Positions 1-13,853 of a stretch of 64,000 nucleotides of DNA are shown one piece after another. How positions within the stretch are numbered: position 1 is the first letter of the stretch; every line of letters begins with the position of its first letter. Under the pieces are notes generated by a model. That model saw only the letters and a program-made list of their open reading frames with translations, made no database searches and was not told where the DNA came from. Made by a program: the position numbers and the translations under genes. Origin of the DNA: Apodospora peruviana. Taxonomy: Eukaryota > Ascomycota > Sordariomycetes > Sordariales > Lasiosphaeriaceae. The stretch covers positions 3,998,001 to 4,062,000 of the forward strand of contig JAUEDM010000003.1 of assembly GCA_033439685.1 (NCBI GenBank), in the 5' to 3' direction.

Positions 1-1158
1 GAATAGTTCAGTGAATTATCACAGGACTTCCAAGTCGTTTTGGTCCTGTGTACTAACAGTTTAGTAAGAGCGGGACTTGCAATGATGTTAGCAGCAACAC
101 GGACGGCATATGACACATCGTTGCCAACTGACAATTGTGATGTGGCCAGCTGGCAATACAGGCCATCTGGATTCGCAATGCATGATCCAGACGTCATTCC
201 AGCATGAAGATTGACAATCTGGACAAATAGGCAGATTCGGCGCCGACTTGTTTCAAATCAAAAGGGTTACGAAAGTGACACTCGTCATCTTTCCGTTGAC
301 TGGTGGCCGATGACCGAAATATCCTGTAAGCGGTCATGGTAGTCACCTGAGAAACTGGTTGCATTGAAAGTGCAATGGCTGTTGAAGTATTTCGCTGTTG
401 AAGATTGATGCAGGTCCCAGAGATCCATGCGCGCTCGGGGGATTTAATTCTTCATGCAGCGTGCTTCCTTGCTTGATTCAAGCATCCCAGGGTGCAATGC
501 ACTCGAAAGTTTCCAGGTCATGCCCTAGTTTTTGGAGAGGTAGAATTGAACTTTGATATCGACTTCTACTCATGTTTCGTTAATTGATGGTGTTTAGCTT
601 GGTTGTCTGTTGAAGACTGTCGCATTGCAGGGATGGGTGGTGCACGGTTGCCGTGGTGCCAGGCAAGTGGACTTTTAGCGCCATGCGAACTACAAGGAGA
701 GACGCAACCGACGCCAAGGAAAACACCCCGACCGAAAGAGAGAGATCTCTCCTTCCTCCGACAACATCGACGACCGACGACTTCGGAACCGCCCAACGAC
801 ACCAAATCGACAACCGCAGCGACCCAGGTAAGTACAACGGTCGCCGACCCCGGAATACACGCCATCATCGATAAGCGACGCGAAACCGACCGACAACCCC
901 CCTCCCCCCAGAAAACTCGACACAAACGCTCAGCGACTGAGTTGGTCCCTCCCCCTCCCTCGCGATAGCGGCCGTTGTTGATCTGACTCGGCTTCAAGGA
1001 ATCTGCAAACGGCCACACCACAGCATCATATACTCTTCTCCTGCAACGCATTCCACAATTAGCGGCGCACGACGTGCGTTTCTTTTTGTTGTCGCGATAG
1101 GGTGAGGTATCACATGCAAGGTCGCACACGACACCAAGTCGCGACATAACACCCGCAA
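1..1158. other. Upstream region and 5' leader of nudE
   Basis: No convincing protein or RNA gene is visible. The right half (from about 600) is rich in AC/GA runs typical of a fungal 5' untranslated leader. A perfect donor GTAAGT sits at 828-833 with several possible acceptors downstream (for example the CAG near 1022 or the TAG near 1061), so a 5'-UTR intron is likely, but its 3' end cannot be fixed from sequence alone. Open frames here on both strands have skewed, repetitive composition and no recognisable domain. Confidence 0.5.
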
Positions 1159-3024
1159 ATGGCCGAACCACCCTCATCGCCCCCGAGCGCGGACACCAGC
1201 GTTGAGGAGTCTCTCGCCTGGTATAAATCGCAATATGAGCAGTTAGAGCACGAGCTGTCCGAGTTCCAGGCCTCCAGCAAGGAATTAGAAGCGGAGCTCG
1301 AGAAGGACCTAGATGCAGCAGACCAACGGGAGCGGCAATTACAAGAGAAGGCTGAGGGACTGAGTTATGAGGTCGAGGAGTGGAAAGTGTGTTCCCCCTC
1401 ACGTTCCATGTCACAAGCGGTGGGAAACTGACTAACCGGCGCTGTGCAGAGAAAATACAAGGAATCCAAAGCTGAGGCGAACTCGGCGCAAAATCTCCTT
1501 GAAAAGGAAATCACGACACTGCGCGACTCCAACCGGACCCTGCAGCTCAAACTACGTGACATAGAGGTTGCCAACGACGATTTCGAGCGCCAGGCGCGGA
1601 ATACCACGTCCTCCCTGGAGGACCTCGAATCCAAATACAATGTCGCCATCGAGAGGGCCGTCATGATGGAGGAGGAGATCAAGATCGGCGAGCAAGAGCG
1701 TGAAAATCTGCGAGTGGAAGCCCAGCGCCTGAAGGAAGAACTCGCCGACCTCAAGATCGAAGCCGAGATTCTGCAGGACAAAATCAAGAAGCAGGAGTCG
1801 CGCCACCTCTCGGCCATATCCACCGACATATCTATCCTAGAATCGCCCACCTTCGAGAACTCGCCCAACTCTACCGCGAGCTCTCCCATGATAACAACCC
1901 CGCCCGATACCAAATCCATGTCGACCGTTTTACAGGATCCCCCCTCGCCGCCCATGTCCGACGCCTCTGTTCCCCTCCCCAAGATCGCCGCCGCAAAGAC
2001 GCCCGCGCCGGCATCGCACCGGAAAACCCGCCTCCCGTCCGCCGAAAACAGCGTCACGCCGCGGCCGAAACAGTTAACCTCGTCCACATCCGCTACACGC
2101 GCGCTCGGAAACCGCACGGCGACTGCAGGAAACGCCATGCGCACCCCGGCGCAAAGAACAACAGCCGCCACAAAGACCCCGGCCCGCGCGGCATCGCACC
2201 GCGACAGGATCCCGCCCTCCAACTCGCTCACGCACATCCGCACGCTCACGGCGCAGATGCAGCGCCTCGAGGCGCGCGTGCAGTCCGCCCGCTCGAAACT
2301 GCCCGCGCCGGTGAACACCCCGCCGCGCGCGTCCCCGCGCGGCGGCGCATCCTCGGTCGTTCCGTCGACGGTGACGATCCGCAGCCGTAAGCGCACCGTG
2401 GGGTCTACTACCTCTTCTGTCGACGCGACGCCCACCGATAACTTCCGCAGCAGCATTTCTTCGAGTACAAGCAAACACATGCCTCGGCTTAGTACGTCGG
2501 GTGTGTCGAGGCTGTCGTTTGGACCGCTGCCGAACCGGAACCCGCCGAACCTGGACTCGGACATGTCGCGGCCGAGTAGTCGGGCCAGTGTGTCGAGTTA
2601 TGCAAGACCCGCAAGCAGGACGGACTCGCATAGGGGAGGAGGAGACAGTGGGATCATGCCGCCCCCAAGACCGATGAGCCGGACTAGTTTGGGGGGTGCC
2701 AGGACGCCGCTCGGTGTTCGGCCGAGGAGTAGTTTGGGCGGCAGTTTACATGGACATAGTCAGTCTATGAGTTATTCGATGACGACGGCGGAGGTGGATG
2801 AGTCTGAAGGTGGGGAGTTACGCACGCCGAGTAGGAGAGGCACGTATTCCCGGCTGGAGATGGAGGCAGCTGGACTTGGTGGGGCCGCATCAGCGAGCGC
2901 GATACCCATGCCGAGTTCGTCATCGGGACGGAGGCAGAGTGGAGGGGGAGTATCGGTTACCGGACGGAGGTCGAGTACGGGGTTGACTGCGAGGAAGTTG
3001 GAGGATGTTGGAGAGACTTATTGA
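1159..3024 (+). CDS. nudE: NudE / RO11 nuclear distribution protein
   Basis: NudE-family scaffold that binds LIS1 (NudF) and cytoplasmic dynein and supports nuclear migration and dynein activation at microtubule plus ends. There are two coding exons, 1159-1386 and 1450-3024. The 63-nt intron 1387-1449 (GTGTGT donor, CTAAC branch, CAG) joins EEWK to RKYKESKAEAN in phase 0, giving 600 aa. Residues about 15-200 form a continuous coiled coil (SLAWYKSQYEQLEHEL, then KEITTLRDSNRTLQLKLRD), the hallmark of the family. The rest is a long Ser/Pro/Thr/Arg-rich, probably disordered tail, typical of fungal NudE. The start is the first ATG in frame before the conserved EESLAWYK. I recognise it from the N-terminal coiled coil (Aspergillus nudE, Neurospora ro-11). 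Long frames on the opposite strand are shadows of the biased tail codons. Confidence 0.93.
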
Positions 3025-6000
3025 GTCCCGATTGGGGACGAGTAACGTTCGTTTTACGGGGTGGTTTTACGGGTTTACCGTGTCTACAACTTTATAATAA
3101 TTCTGCACACTTTTTTTTTTTGTTCAGACTTTTGGCCTAGCCTTAGTTTATTTCTTTTGTCTTTTCTAACCTCCTCTTGACGATGAGATGACAGGGTTGC
3201 ACAATTGGGGTTGGTTCTTTTTCATTTGTACCTGTTGGTGCTGCATGTATGGTATGGAGCGGGAACGGGGGCATGCTTTGCTTGCTTGGGGAGTATCGGG
3301 TGTACTACAACACTTTACACTTTATATTTCCATGTTGTCTATGTCTGTGTGTGTGGTGTACTCTCATGTTGTGCTGTGCTTTTGGTGGTGCTTTTGCTCG
3401 GTGTTTGAGCCTATGGCTGCCCATGGCCGGTGGTGTTTTGTTTTTGGTTTGTGTTGTGGTGCTGCGTGAAGTGAAGTGAAAGAATATGTACCATTTGAAG
3501 TTTATTGGAATTGTCGTTATTGTTATTATCTACGTTACGTGGAGATGTTTGTTTACCCTGTGATATATGGATGGCTGATGTTAGCGTGAGAATAAGAGAA
3601 GTCGTAGTCTAACGGTTATAGGGTGCCAGCGTGGACTATTGTTGTTTCCACTTTCCCTACGGACATGAGGGATGGATGAGGGTGTGTTGGACCCGCCGAT
3701 GTGGGCAGATGAGAAAGGGTGCTTCGCCAGAATTCCGGATCTAGGTAGCAGACACAGCGGGGGTACGGCGAGTACCTCCATAGCGAGACCTTCCATGTTC
3801 AGCTTCGGGTGGCTAGGCATGCTTGCCCACGTGTTTCTTTATTCTCTGCCGGAGGAGAAGAGTTGCTGACTTTGTCGTATGGCCTACCTGTTCCTGTTTG
3901 TTTTTGTCCACGGCAGAAATGGGGTGTAGGGTATAGGTTGTATGGGTAAGGTGAGTGAAGGGCAAGTGAACGAGTAAGATCGCCTGCTGGTCGTGTTGGT
4001 GTTGTACATGGCACGCGTAGTCTCCAGATCGGCCTTGGGCACTGCAACCATCTACGCTTAGGCAGACGTTTCGACGCCTCCAACCTTTCGGTATCCTCGG
4101 ACAACATACAAACCTGGAAAGCAGGAAAGATAGGAGATGAGCTCTGCTGAACACGGGCTTCCTAGCTCATATTGTAAGGCGGCCAAGGATGACCACATCT
4201 GAAAACTCTCTGATCACATGTTATAATCCCCCGGCCGCCTGGTACGGTCCCCGGCGCCCGGATCTCCATAAGGCTGACGGGATGAAGGCGGAGACCTCGC
4301 TCTGATGACGGGATCTGGGGGTACTGTACAACTACGTTAAAGAAAGGCTATGCAGCCCTGCCCGACCCGGGCCCGAGGTTACAGGCAGAATATGTGGTCC
4401 GCCAGGTCCGGGACGTTTGATATTGAGAGGGAAATGAACCGCCAATATCGACAAGTACCGGTGGAGTGGTCAGAAGAATGCTAATGGTTTTTGCAGGTAT
4501 CTGACATTGTGAATGAGATCCGGACTATTGCCCAATGCGGCAGTGGGATGCCCCCGAGGCAGGAAATTCCACAGATGACCGCGATCTCGATCGCAGTCGT
4601 AAGTGGCTGGATCCTCTCGAGTCAGGAACGCAAATGGAAAGTCTTTCATACATTATACAAAACCCGGGTTTCGTCAAAGTGATAAAAGGCCGCGCTGACG
4701 GCTGGAAGGGGATTATCTGAACACTTGATAAAAAAAGGCCAGCCCAAAAGGTCCCCACTCCCGTCATGCACAACCGGCAACCAAAGGGATGCCGTTCGGC
4801 GAGCGGACAAGCTGTTGGGGATCTGCGGGTCCCTGCCCCTGCGCTAACGAGACTCTGAGGTTTTGTCGATCCCTGGAATCGCCATCCACAACTGGTGGGG
4901 GTCGCCCGGACGTGTCGGCGCTGGGCCTCAACAAAAAATTGGGGGCAAAGGCAACGACAAGAATTTCATGAATGTGGCAAGTTGAGCCTCAGGGAGAGCT
5001 GTGAAAAAGCTGGGTAGAAATATAAGTGCGATTGATATACATGCCCTTTCTTTATATTTGATGGATAAATGGGCGGCGGCGGCACTCGCCATTGAGCCGG
5101 CGAATTCTGTTCCTGATGACCGGCGGGCTTGATGAGACTTGGAACGCTTTTTTTGAGAATCCCATCCATGTGGCGCGGTCCGTTATCACCGATTTGCAGA
5201 AGCTTTCCCCGGGTTCCGCTAGGCTGGTTTCGGACTGGGTTTCTGGAGTTAGGGAATCAAAAAAGGTTGAACCGGCGCTCCCTCTTGTTGAGCCCTGTTT
5301 CTGTCGCATCTGTTAGTGCACCCAAAAATGCAGGTACCTTGCCCGCCGATAGCATTGATCACAGACACCTTCAACACCAGCAGGTCCAGCAAAATGAGGA
5401 TCGGATGGATGGCTGGGAAATATCGAGCCGGGAATGGGTTTTGATAAACTACTGAGAACAAATGTATTTATTAATCGGATGTGCCCGACCCAAGACAGCA
5501 TCGCGGACGTCGAAGGACGTTATGCCGATGGCGATTGCCGGAACCCCGGGCATTGTGACATGGAAATCAGGCTCGAGAATGAAAGTCACCAAGGTATTCC
5601 GTACAACGCCGAGAGCAACCGGAAACTGACGGAGAGGAGGAAAGGCTGGAATTCGCTTACCAGGCGAGGAAGAAATAGAAATGAAATAAATAATTGGCCG
5701 GCAACTGAACTGAATTCGCACCCAAAGAAGATAAACTGATTGTCCGAGAGTGCTCCTTATCGGAGTTTTTGCGGGCCGCAAGTACCAATGTACCTCCTGG
5801 CCGTGATTCAGTATCCCGGGGTACCAGACCAAAGGTCACCCTGCTGCAGGCTGACGTTGTTACGGTCGGCCGGATGGCGATTGGAGATTTTTGGAGCTGG
5901 AGCTTCCCCAACGTCCCGAATCCTTGACGCGCTGATTGGTTGGATTGGCGGAATTGGCGTCGCTTGGCTGAATTCGACGGTCGGTGCTTTGGAGGGAATT

Positions 6001-6653
6001 CGAAATTTTTGGGCTCAAAGTCCACTCAAACGTAAGCCCCCGTGTGGCCCCTGGTCTGCGGTGCGAGCGGGCAGACGGGAAAGAACAAGGGATGCGGTGG
6101 CACAAAGCGAAAGCAGTGGGAGTGTGGGACCCGGACGAGGTGCAGCCGTATCCGACTTGACTTTTTTCGATGGAGTTCGGCTCAAATCTTGTCTCCACTT
6201 TCCCATCAACTTCGATGCCCGGGGCTTGAGACGGTGTCGTCGAACTAAAGATTACCATTCATTACCCCGAACCTCCCTCCACGACTCTTTCCGCACTCTC
6301 CTGCGGAACTAAACCTCTTGCTCTCCCTTCCACATTCCCTACGACTCTTTTCCCATTGTTGTAATTGTGCTTTGGTTCAGGGTGGTTCGCATTCCAGCAC
6401 TTTGATTCAGACGACGAGCATCTGCCCCCCATCCCTTGCAGAGATACCCCGTGCTCGCCCTTGTCTTCTAATTTACTCCCTCTCAAGCAAAACAACCACG
6501 CAAGTTGTGCTGCAATATCCAGGTCTGCTCGATTGACGACGCCTTCCTGGAAAAGAAAAGCGGTCAATTCTCTCCTGCTGCAGTGACATTGCATCTCCTG
6601 CGCCTTGTCAGCATTGTCTGTACTACCCGAGCATTGGTCGGACCCCGACTTGG
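3025..6653. other. Gene-free stretch between nudE and acc1
   Basis: The first 500 bases are T- and G/T-rich and fit the nudE 3' UTR and terminator. From about 4.1 to 6.2 kb I see no conserved protein: open frames are short, overlap on both strands, and lack domain-like composition. The segment just upstream of acc1 (about 6260-6360) is pyrimidine-rich (CCTCCCTCC and similar blocks), as is common in fungal core promoters. No tRNA, 5S or snRNA signature was recognised. Confidence 0.5.
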
Positions 6654-6736
6654 GTAAATCCCCCGTCCTTCCCCGAGTCCCCGCGGGTTCTCGGTCCGCC
6701 CCCGTCCGCAACCTGCTAACGACTTCAATGTAACAG
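6654..6736 (+). other. Probable 5'-UTR intron of acc1
   Basis: GTAAAT donor at 6654, GCTAAC branch-like motif at about 6715-6720, and AACAG acceptor ending at 6736. The 83-nt length matches coding introns in this window. It lies 66 nt before the ATG, and after removal the remaining leader from 6737 to 6802 has no ATG. Not confirmed by transcript data. Confidence 0.5.
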
Positions 6737-6802
6737 TGTAGCAGCAGCTCCCCGTTCATTCTTTTCGAATCTGATATTCGACAAACCCACATCGAAGCAG
6801 TC

Positions 6803-9800
6803 ATGGCAGAGAACGGCCACAGCACCGCCAATGGCGATAGCAAGCGGAATGGGGTCATCGTCCCGCACGCCAATGGCAAGACGACATACGCCGAGAAATA
6901 CAAGCTGGCTCCTCACTTTATCGGCGGAAACAAGCTTGCCAACGCGCCTCCGTCCAAAGTGAAAGACTTCGTCGCTAATAACGATGGTCATACTGTTATT
7001 ACAAACGTGAGTTAGCCAGGCGCCCTGGACCACACGCCCCATGCCCTTCGCATAACCAGACCAGGCGCCGAATCCTGCTAACGTTCTTGATTCCCAGGTC
7101 CTCATTGCCAACAACGGTATTGCGGCTGTGAAGGAGATTCGGTCGGTGCGAAAATGGGCCTACGAGACGTTTGGCGACGAGCGGGCCATCAAGTTCACGG
7201 TGATGGCCACTCCAGAAGATTTACAAGCCAACGCCGACTACATTCGCATGGCGGACCACTATGTCGAAGTACCTGGTGGCACCAACAACCACAACTACGC
7301 GAACGTCGAGCTCATTGTGGACATTGCCGAGCGTATGGATGTCCATGCCGTTTGGGCAGGATGGGGTCACGCCTCCGAAAACCCGAAGCTACCAGAATCG
7401 CTCGCGGCGTCGCCAAAGAAGATCGTCTTTATTGGGCCCCCCGGTTCCGCCATGCGATCCCTCGGCGACAAGATCTCCTCGACCATCGTTGCTCAGCACG
7501 CCGATGTTCCCTGCATTCCTTGGTCTGGAACAGGTGTTGACAAGGTTGCGATTGATGACAAAGGCATCGTGACGGTTCCGGATGATGTATACCTCAAGGG
7601 CTGTGTATCATCCTGGGAAGAAGGTCTTCAAAAAGCGAAAGAGATTGGCTTCCCCGTCATGGTAAAGGCCAGCGAAGGTGGTGGAGGCAAGGGTATCCGG
7701 AAGGTCATCAGCGAGGATGGTTTCGAAGAGCTGTACAAGGCGGCGGCAAGCGAAATTCCAGGCTCTCCGATTTTCATCATGAAGCTGGCCGATAGCGCCA
7801 GACACTTGGAAGTTCAATTACTTGCGGATCAGTACGGCAACAACATTTCCCTTTTCGGCAGAGATTGCTCCGTGCAACGAAGACATCAAAAGATCATTGA
7901 AGAGGCGCCAGTCACCATTGCCAAGCCATCCACTTTCAAAGCCATGGAAGACGCTGCAGTCCGCCTCGGCCGGCTCGTCGGCTACGTCTCTGCAGGAACA
8001 GTGGAATACCTGTACTCACACGCAGACGACAAGTTTTACTTCCTCGAGCTTAATCCCCGTCTGCAGGTCGAGCATCCCACTACCGAGATGGTCAGCGGTG
8101 TTAACCTCCCCGCTGCCCAACTTCAGGTCGCCATGGGTATCCCCTTGCACCGAATTCGCGACATCAGGCTCCTCTACGGCGTCGACCCCAAGACCTCCAC
8201 CGAGATCGATTTCGAGTTCAAGAACCCCGAGAGCGAAAAGACACAAAGAAGGCCGACGCCCAAGGGCCATACAACTGCCTGCCGTATTACCTCCGAGGAC
8301 CCTGGCGAGGGATTCAAGCCTTCAAATGGTGTCCTTCATGACTTGAACTTCCGCTCTAGTTCCAATGTCTGGGGTTACTTCTCCGTCGGATCTGCTGGTG
8401 GTATCCACAGCTTTTCAGATTCTCAATTCGGTCACATTTTCGCCTATGGTGAGAACCGTGCCGCATCTCGGAAGCACATGGTTGTTGCCCTGAAGGAATT
8501 GAGCATTCGTGGTGATTTCCGCACGACCGTCGAGTATCTCATCAAGCTGCTCGAGACCGAGGCATTTGAGGATAACACCATTACAACTGGCTGGCTGGAC
8601 GAGTTGATTTCCAAGAAGCTGACTGCGGAACGCCCCGATCCTATGCTTGCCGTTGTTTGCGGTGCTGTCACCAAGGCGCACATCGCAAGCGAATCGTGCA
8701 TGGCGGAGTATCGATCCGGCCTAGAGAAGGGTCAAGTTCCGTCCAAGGACATCCTCAAGACCGTTTTCCCTGTCGACTTTATCTACGAGGGTTACCGGTA
8801 CAAGTTCACCGTCACTCGCTCTAGCTCGGACAGCTACCACCTCTTCATCAATGGTTCTAAATGCACAGTCGGTGTTCGTGCCTTGAGCGACGGTGGCCTT
8901 CTGATTCTGTTGAATGGACGGAGTCACAATGTCTACTGGAAGGAAGAAGCCGCCGCAACCCGTATGTCGGTCGACAGCAAGACTTGCCTCCTCGAGCAGG
9001 AGAACGACCCTACTCAACTCCGCAGTCCTTCTCCTGGCAAGCTTGTCAAGTACTCGGTTGAGAACGGCTCGCATGTGAGGGCTGGCCAGACATTCGCTGA
9101 GGTCGAGGTCATGAAGATGTATATGCCTCTGATTGCGCAGGAGGACGGTATCGTCCAGCTCATCAAGCAGCCCGGTGCCACTCTTGAGGCCGGCGATATC
9201 CTCGGTATTCTCGCCTTGGATGATCCTAGCCGGGTCAAGCAGGCCCAGGCCTTCCTGGGCCAGCTCCCAGAGTATGGTTCCCCGGTAGTCCAGGGCAACA
9301 AGCCTGCACAACGGTTCGCTCTGCTGTACAACACCCTGCGGAATATTCTCATGGGCTTTGACAACCAGATCATCATGCTCACCACCCTGAAGGACCTCAT
9401 TGAGGTTCTCCGGGACCCCAAGCTCCCTTACAGCGAGTTTACCGCTCAGTTCTCCGCTCTTCACGCTCGCATGCCCCAGAAGCTTGACAATCAATTCTCA
9501 CAGGTGCTTGAGCGTGCGGCACAGAGGCAGGCCGAATTCCCTGCACGCAACCTGCAAAAGGTGTTTCAAAAGTTCCTGGACGACAACATCTCATCGAAAG
9601 GCGATGCAGATCTGCTGAAGACCACCCTTTCGCCGCTTACTGCCGTGCTTGATCTCTACACCGAGGGCCAGAAGGTTCGGGAGTTGAACGTCATCTCGGA
9701 TCTGTTGACCCAATATGTAGATGTCGAGCGTCTCTTCTCCGGTCGCCGTCTACAGGATGAGGAGGTTATCCTGAAGCTCCGCGAGGAGAACAAGGATGAT

Positions 9801-12800
9801 ATCCAGAAAGTCGTCCAGACGGTTCTCTCACACAGTAGGGTTGCTGCCAAGAACTCGCTGATTCTGGCGATCATCGAGGAGTACCGCCCCAACAAACCGA
9901 ACGTCGGCAACGTTGGCAAGTACCTTCGCCCTGCTCTCCGAAAACTGGCTGAGCTGGAGTCTCGTCAAACTGCCAAGGTGTCCCTGAAGGCTCGTGAGGT
10001 CCTCATCCAGTGCGCCTTGCCATCACTTGAGGAGAGAACCGCCCAGATGGAGCACATCCTGCGCTCATCTGTGGTCGAATCTCGTTATGGCGAGGCAGGC
10101 TGGGGTCACAGGGAACCGGAATTGAAGGTGATCTCGGAGGTTGTCGAGTCCAAGTTCACCGTCTTCGATGTACTCACCCTCTTCTTCGCACACGAGGACC
10201 CGTGGGTTTCCCTCGCCGCCCTTGAAGTCTACGTCCGTCGCGCATACCGCGCGTATAATCTCAAGAGAATTGATTATCACCATGACGAGACCGACACTCC
10301 CTTGTTTATTTCTTGGGATTTCGCATTGGGCAAGCTAGGCCATTCTGAGTTCGGATTGCCGCTGCAGTCAGGCGTTGCATCGTCTCCGGCTACCCCTATC
10401 GACCATAGCTTCAAGCGCATTAGCTCCATCAGCGACATGTCCTATCTCTCGCAGAAGGCCCACGATGAGCCCATCCGCCGGGGTGTGATCGTCCCCTGCA
10501 AGTATCTCGATGACGCCGAAGAGCTGCTCTCCAAGGCGTTGGAGACAATTCCCGTTGCTGGTGGGGCTCTGGCTCGTAAGAAGAGCGCTGGCCTGATCCC
10601 GGATCTGAATGGGAAGAGAAGACCTGCACCACCTCCTCGCCTTGACAGCATTGATGAGCTCTCTGCAGTTGTCAACGTCGCCATCCGTGATGCTGAGGGT
10701 CGCAGCGACGACGAAATCCTCAAGGACATTCTGCCCGTCGTCCACCAATTCAAGGAGGAGCTGTTCGCTCGCCGTGTGCGACGCCTTACATTCGTCTCGG
10801 GTCGTAACGACGGGTCTTACCCTGGCTACTTCACCTTCCGTGGCCCCGAGTATATCGAGGATGACAGTATCCGTAACATCGAGCCCGCCCTTGCTTTCCA
10901 GCTTGAACTGGGACGTCTCTCCAAGTTCAAGATCAAGCCCGTCTTCACAGAGAATAAAAATATCCACGTGTACGAAGCCGTGGGCAAGGGCGTTGAGACT
11001 GACCGGCGTTACTTTACTCGTGCCGTCATCCGCCCTGGGCGTTTGCGGGATGAGATCCCAACTGCTGAGTATCTGATCTCGGAAGCCGACCGTGTGGTAA
11101 ACGACATCTTCGATGCTCTCGAGATCATCGGCAACAACAACTCTGATCTGAACCACCTGTTCATCAACTTTACTCCTATGTTCCAGCTCGAGCCAGAGGA
11201 GGTTGAGCAGTCCCTGCAGGGCTTCCTCGACCGGTTTGGCCCTCGCGCATGGCGCCTTCGCGTTGCACAGGTCGAGATCCGTATCATTTGCACAGATCCA
11301 GTCACTGGCCAACCGTATCCTCTGCGTGTCGTCATCACCAACACTTCTGGATATGTCATTCAGGTGGAGATGTATGCTGAGCGCGTGTCCGAGAAGGGTG
11401 ATCTAATCTTCCATTCGATTGGCGGCACAACGAAGATCGGCTCGATGCATCTGCTCCCCGTGAGCACGCCATACGCAACCAAAAACTGGCTCCAGCCCAA
11501 GCGATACAAGGCACACTTGATGGGTACCCAGTTCGTGTATGACTTCCCCGAGCTCTTCCGCCAAGCAATCCAGAACAGCTGGGCCAAGGCTGTCCAGAAG
11601 CACCCGGCTCTTGCAGACAAGCAGCCCCCGGTCGGCGAGTGCATCGATTTCAATGAGCTTGTCCTTGATGACCACGATAACCTTGCTGAGGTTTCTCGCG
11701 AGCCTGGGACTAACACCTGCGGCATGGTCGGCTGGCTCATTCAAGCCCGTACTCCCGAGTACCCGAAGGGTCGTAAGTTCATTGTTGTCGCCAATGACAT
11801 CACGTTCAACATTGGCTCGTTCGGACCCAAGGAAGACAACTTCTTCTACAAGTGCTCCGAACTGGCACGCAAGTTGGGTATCCCTCGCATCTACCTGTCT
11901 GCCAACTCTGGCGCTCGCCTTGGCCTCGCCAACGAGCTCATGCCTCATTTCAGCGTGGCGTGGAATGATCCTACTAAGCCTGAGGCTGGCTTCAAGTATC
12001 TCTACCTTAACGACGAGGCGAAGAAGCGCTTTGAGGATTCGGTCATCACAGAAGAGGTTACTGAGGACGGTGAGAAGCGACATAAGATCACCACCATTGT
12101 TGGTGCTGAAGACGGTCTTGGTGTGGAGTGTCTGCGGGGCTCCGGCTTGATTGCTGGTGCGACAAGCAGGGCCTACCAGGACATCTTCACCTGCACGCTC
12201 GTTACCTGCCGCTCGGTTGGTAAGTTTAACAGTCCCCGTCCTGGTTCATTTGAGATTGTATGCTGACTCGTCACAGGTATCGGTGCCTACCTTGTCCGTC
12301 TTGGCCAACGTGCTGTTCAGATTGAGGGTCAGCCCATCATCCTGACTGGTGCGCCTGCTCTCAACAATCTCCTGGGTCGCGAGGTCTACACTTCCAACCT
12401 TCAGCTCGGTGGCACACAAATCATGTACCGCAACGGTGTATCGCATTTGACCGCGAATGACGATTTCGCTGGTGTGTCCAAGATTGTTGAGTGGATGTCC
12501 TTCGTGCCTGACAAGCGGAACAACCCTGTTCCCATCAACCCCAGCGTGTCCGACAGCTGGGATCGTGACATTGGCTATACCCCACCCCAGAAGCAGCCAT
12601 ACGATGTTAGGTGGATGATTGCCGGAAAGCAGGATGATGATGGCTTCCAGCCTGGTCTCTTTGACAAGGACTCCTTTGTCGAGACACTTGGCGGGTGGGC
12701 CCGCACCGTCGTCGTTGGTCGCGCTCGTATCGGTGGCATCCCTATGGGTGTCATCGCTGTTGAGACACGATCGGTCGAGAACGTCACTCCTGCCGACCCT

Positions 12801-13853
12801 GCCAATCCCGACTCGATTGAGCAGGTTACCAACGAGGCCGGTGGTGTTTGGTACCCCAACTCGGCCTTCAAGACTGCCCAAGCTATCAACGACTTCAACC
12901 ACGGAGAGCAACTGCCACTCATGATCCTTGCTAACTGGCGTGGTTTCTCTGGTGGTCAGCGCGACATGTACAACGAGGTTCTCAAGTACGGCTCCTACAT
13001 CGTTGATGCCCTGGTCAAGTTTGAGCAACCTGTCTTCATTTACATTCCGCCGTTTGGTGAGCTCCGTGGTGGCTCGTGGGTCGTCGTCGACCCCACTATC
13101 AATCCAATTGCCATGGAGATGTATGCGGATGTCGATGCCCGTGGTGGTGTCCTGGAGCCTGAGGGTATCGTCGGCATCAAGTTCCGCAAGGACAAGCAGC
13201 TTGAGACCATGGCCAGACTAGACCCTGTCTACGGTGACCTAAAGAAGAAGATGACCGATAATACCTTGTCGAAGGAGGAGACCGACAAGATTAAGCAGCA
13301 GTTGACCGCCCGCGAGCAGCAACTGCTGCCGGTTTATGCTCAAGTCAGCCTACAATTTGCTGATCTGCATGACCGTGCGGGCCGCATGAAGGCTAAGGGT
13401 GTCATCCGCGAGGTCCTGGAGTGGAAGAATGCTCGTCGCTTCTTCTACTGGCGCGTGCGCAGAAGATTGAACGAGGAGTACATCCTCCGTCGCATCGCGG
13501 CCTCCACCACCCCTGCGGGCATCCACAGCAAGGCTGTGACGGCGACTACGAACCCACAGAGCCGCGCACGCCACCTCGCTCTCCTGGCGGCCTGGTGCGG
13601 CATCTCAAACTTCGATAAGAGCGATCGTGAGGTGGCGGTCTGGTACGAGGAGAATCGCAAGGTGGTGCACGACAAGGTCGAGCAACTTAAGGCTGAGGCT
13701 ATTGCCGTGGAGATGCGAGACCTTATCCGCGTTGGCGCCGGCCCGAGTAAGGAGCCAGCTGACAGCGCCGCGTGGAAGGGGGTGCGCGAGATGCTCCGCG
13801 TCATGCCGGTGGAAGAGAGAGAAAAGATGCTTGAGTTCCTCAAGGCGGTATAA
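6803..13853 (+). CDS. acc1: Acetyl-CoA carboxylase (multifunctional, cytosolic)
   Basis: Biotin-dependent enzyme making malonyl-CoA from acetyl-CoA, bicarbonate and ATP; the committing step of fatty acid synthesis. Exons are 6803-7006, 7098-12219 and 12277-13853, with introns of 91 and 57 nt (GTGAGT...CAG and GTAAGT...CAG), giving 2300 aa, the normal fungal length. Biotin carboxylase lies at about residues 58-560, with the ATP-grasp glycine loop EGGGGKGIR near 261 and ELNPRLQVEH near 384. The biotinyl domain has EVMKM with biotin on Lys741 (codon 9114-9116). A long central domain follows, and the carboxyltransferase occupies about 1535-2200 (SANSGARLGLANE near 1667, MGVIAVETR near 1933, ANWRGFSGGQRDM near 1985). 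The ATG is the first in the leader and begins the usual fungal N-terminal extension before the VLIANNGIAAVKEIRS block. No break or missing catalytic motif was seen. Confidence 0.98.

Noticed and set aside
566..1414. 282-codon minus-strand frame in the nudE leader
   Set aside because: Overlaps exon 1 of nudE and has Arg/Cys/Ser-skewed composition with no recognisable motif.
1365..2564. 399-codon minus-strand frame opposite nudE
   Set aside because: Antisense shadow of the GC-rich, biased NudE tail codons; no domain and repetitive Arg/Ser/Val composition.
3600..3650. tRNA-like D-arm text (AGTCTAACGGTTATAGG)
   Set aside because: No matching acceptor stem, anticodon arm or T-loop follows.
5740..6312. 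190-codon plus frame upstream of acc1
   Set aside because: No domain, overlapping frames on the other strand, and promoter-like location.
8721..13028. Several long minus-strand frames across acc1
   Set aside because: They are the reverse-frame shadows common opposite highly biased codons of a strongly expressed gene.
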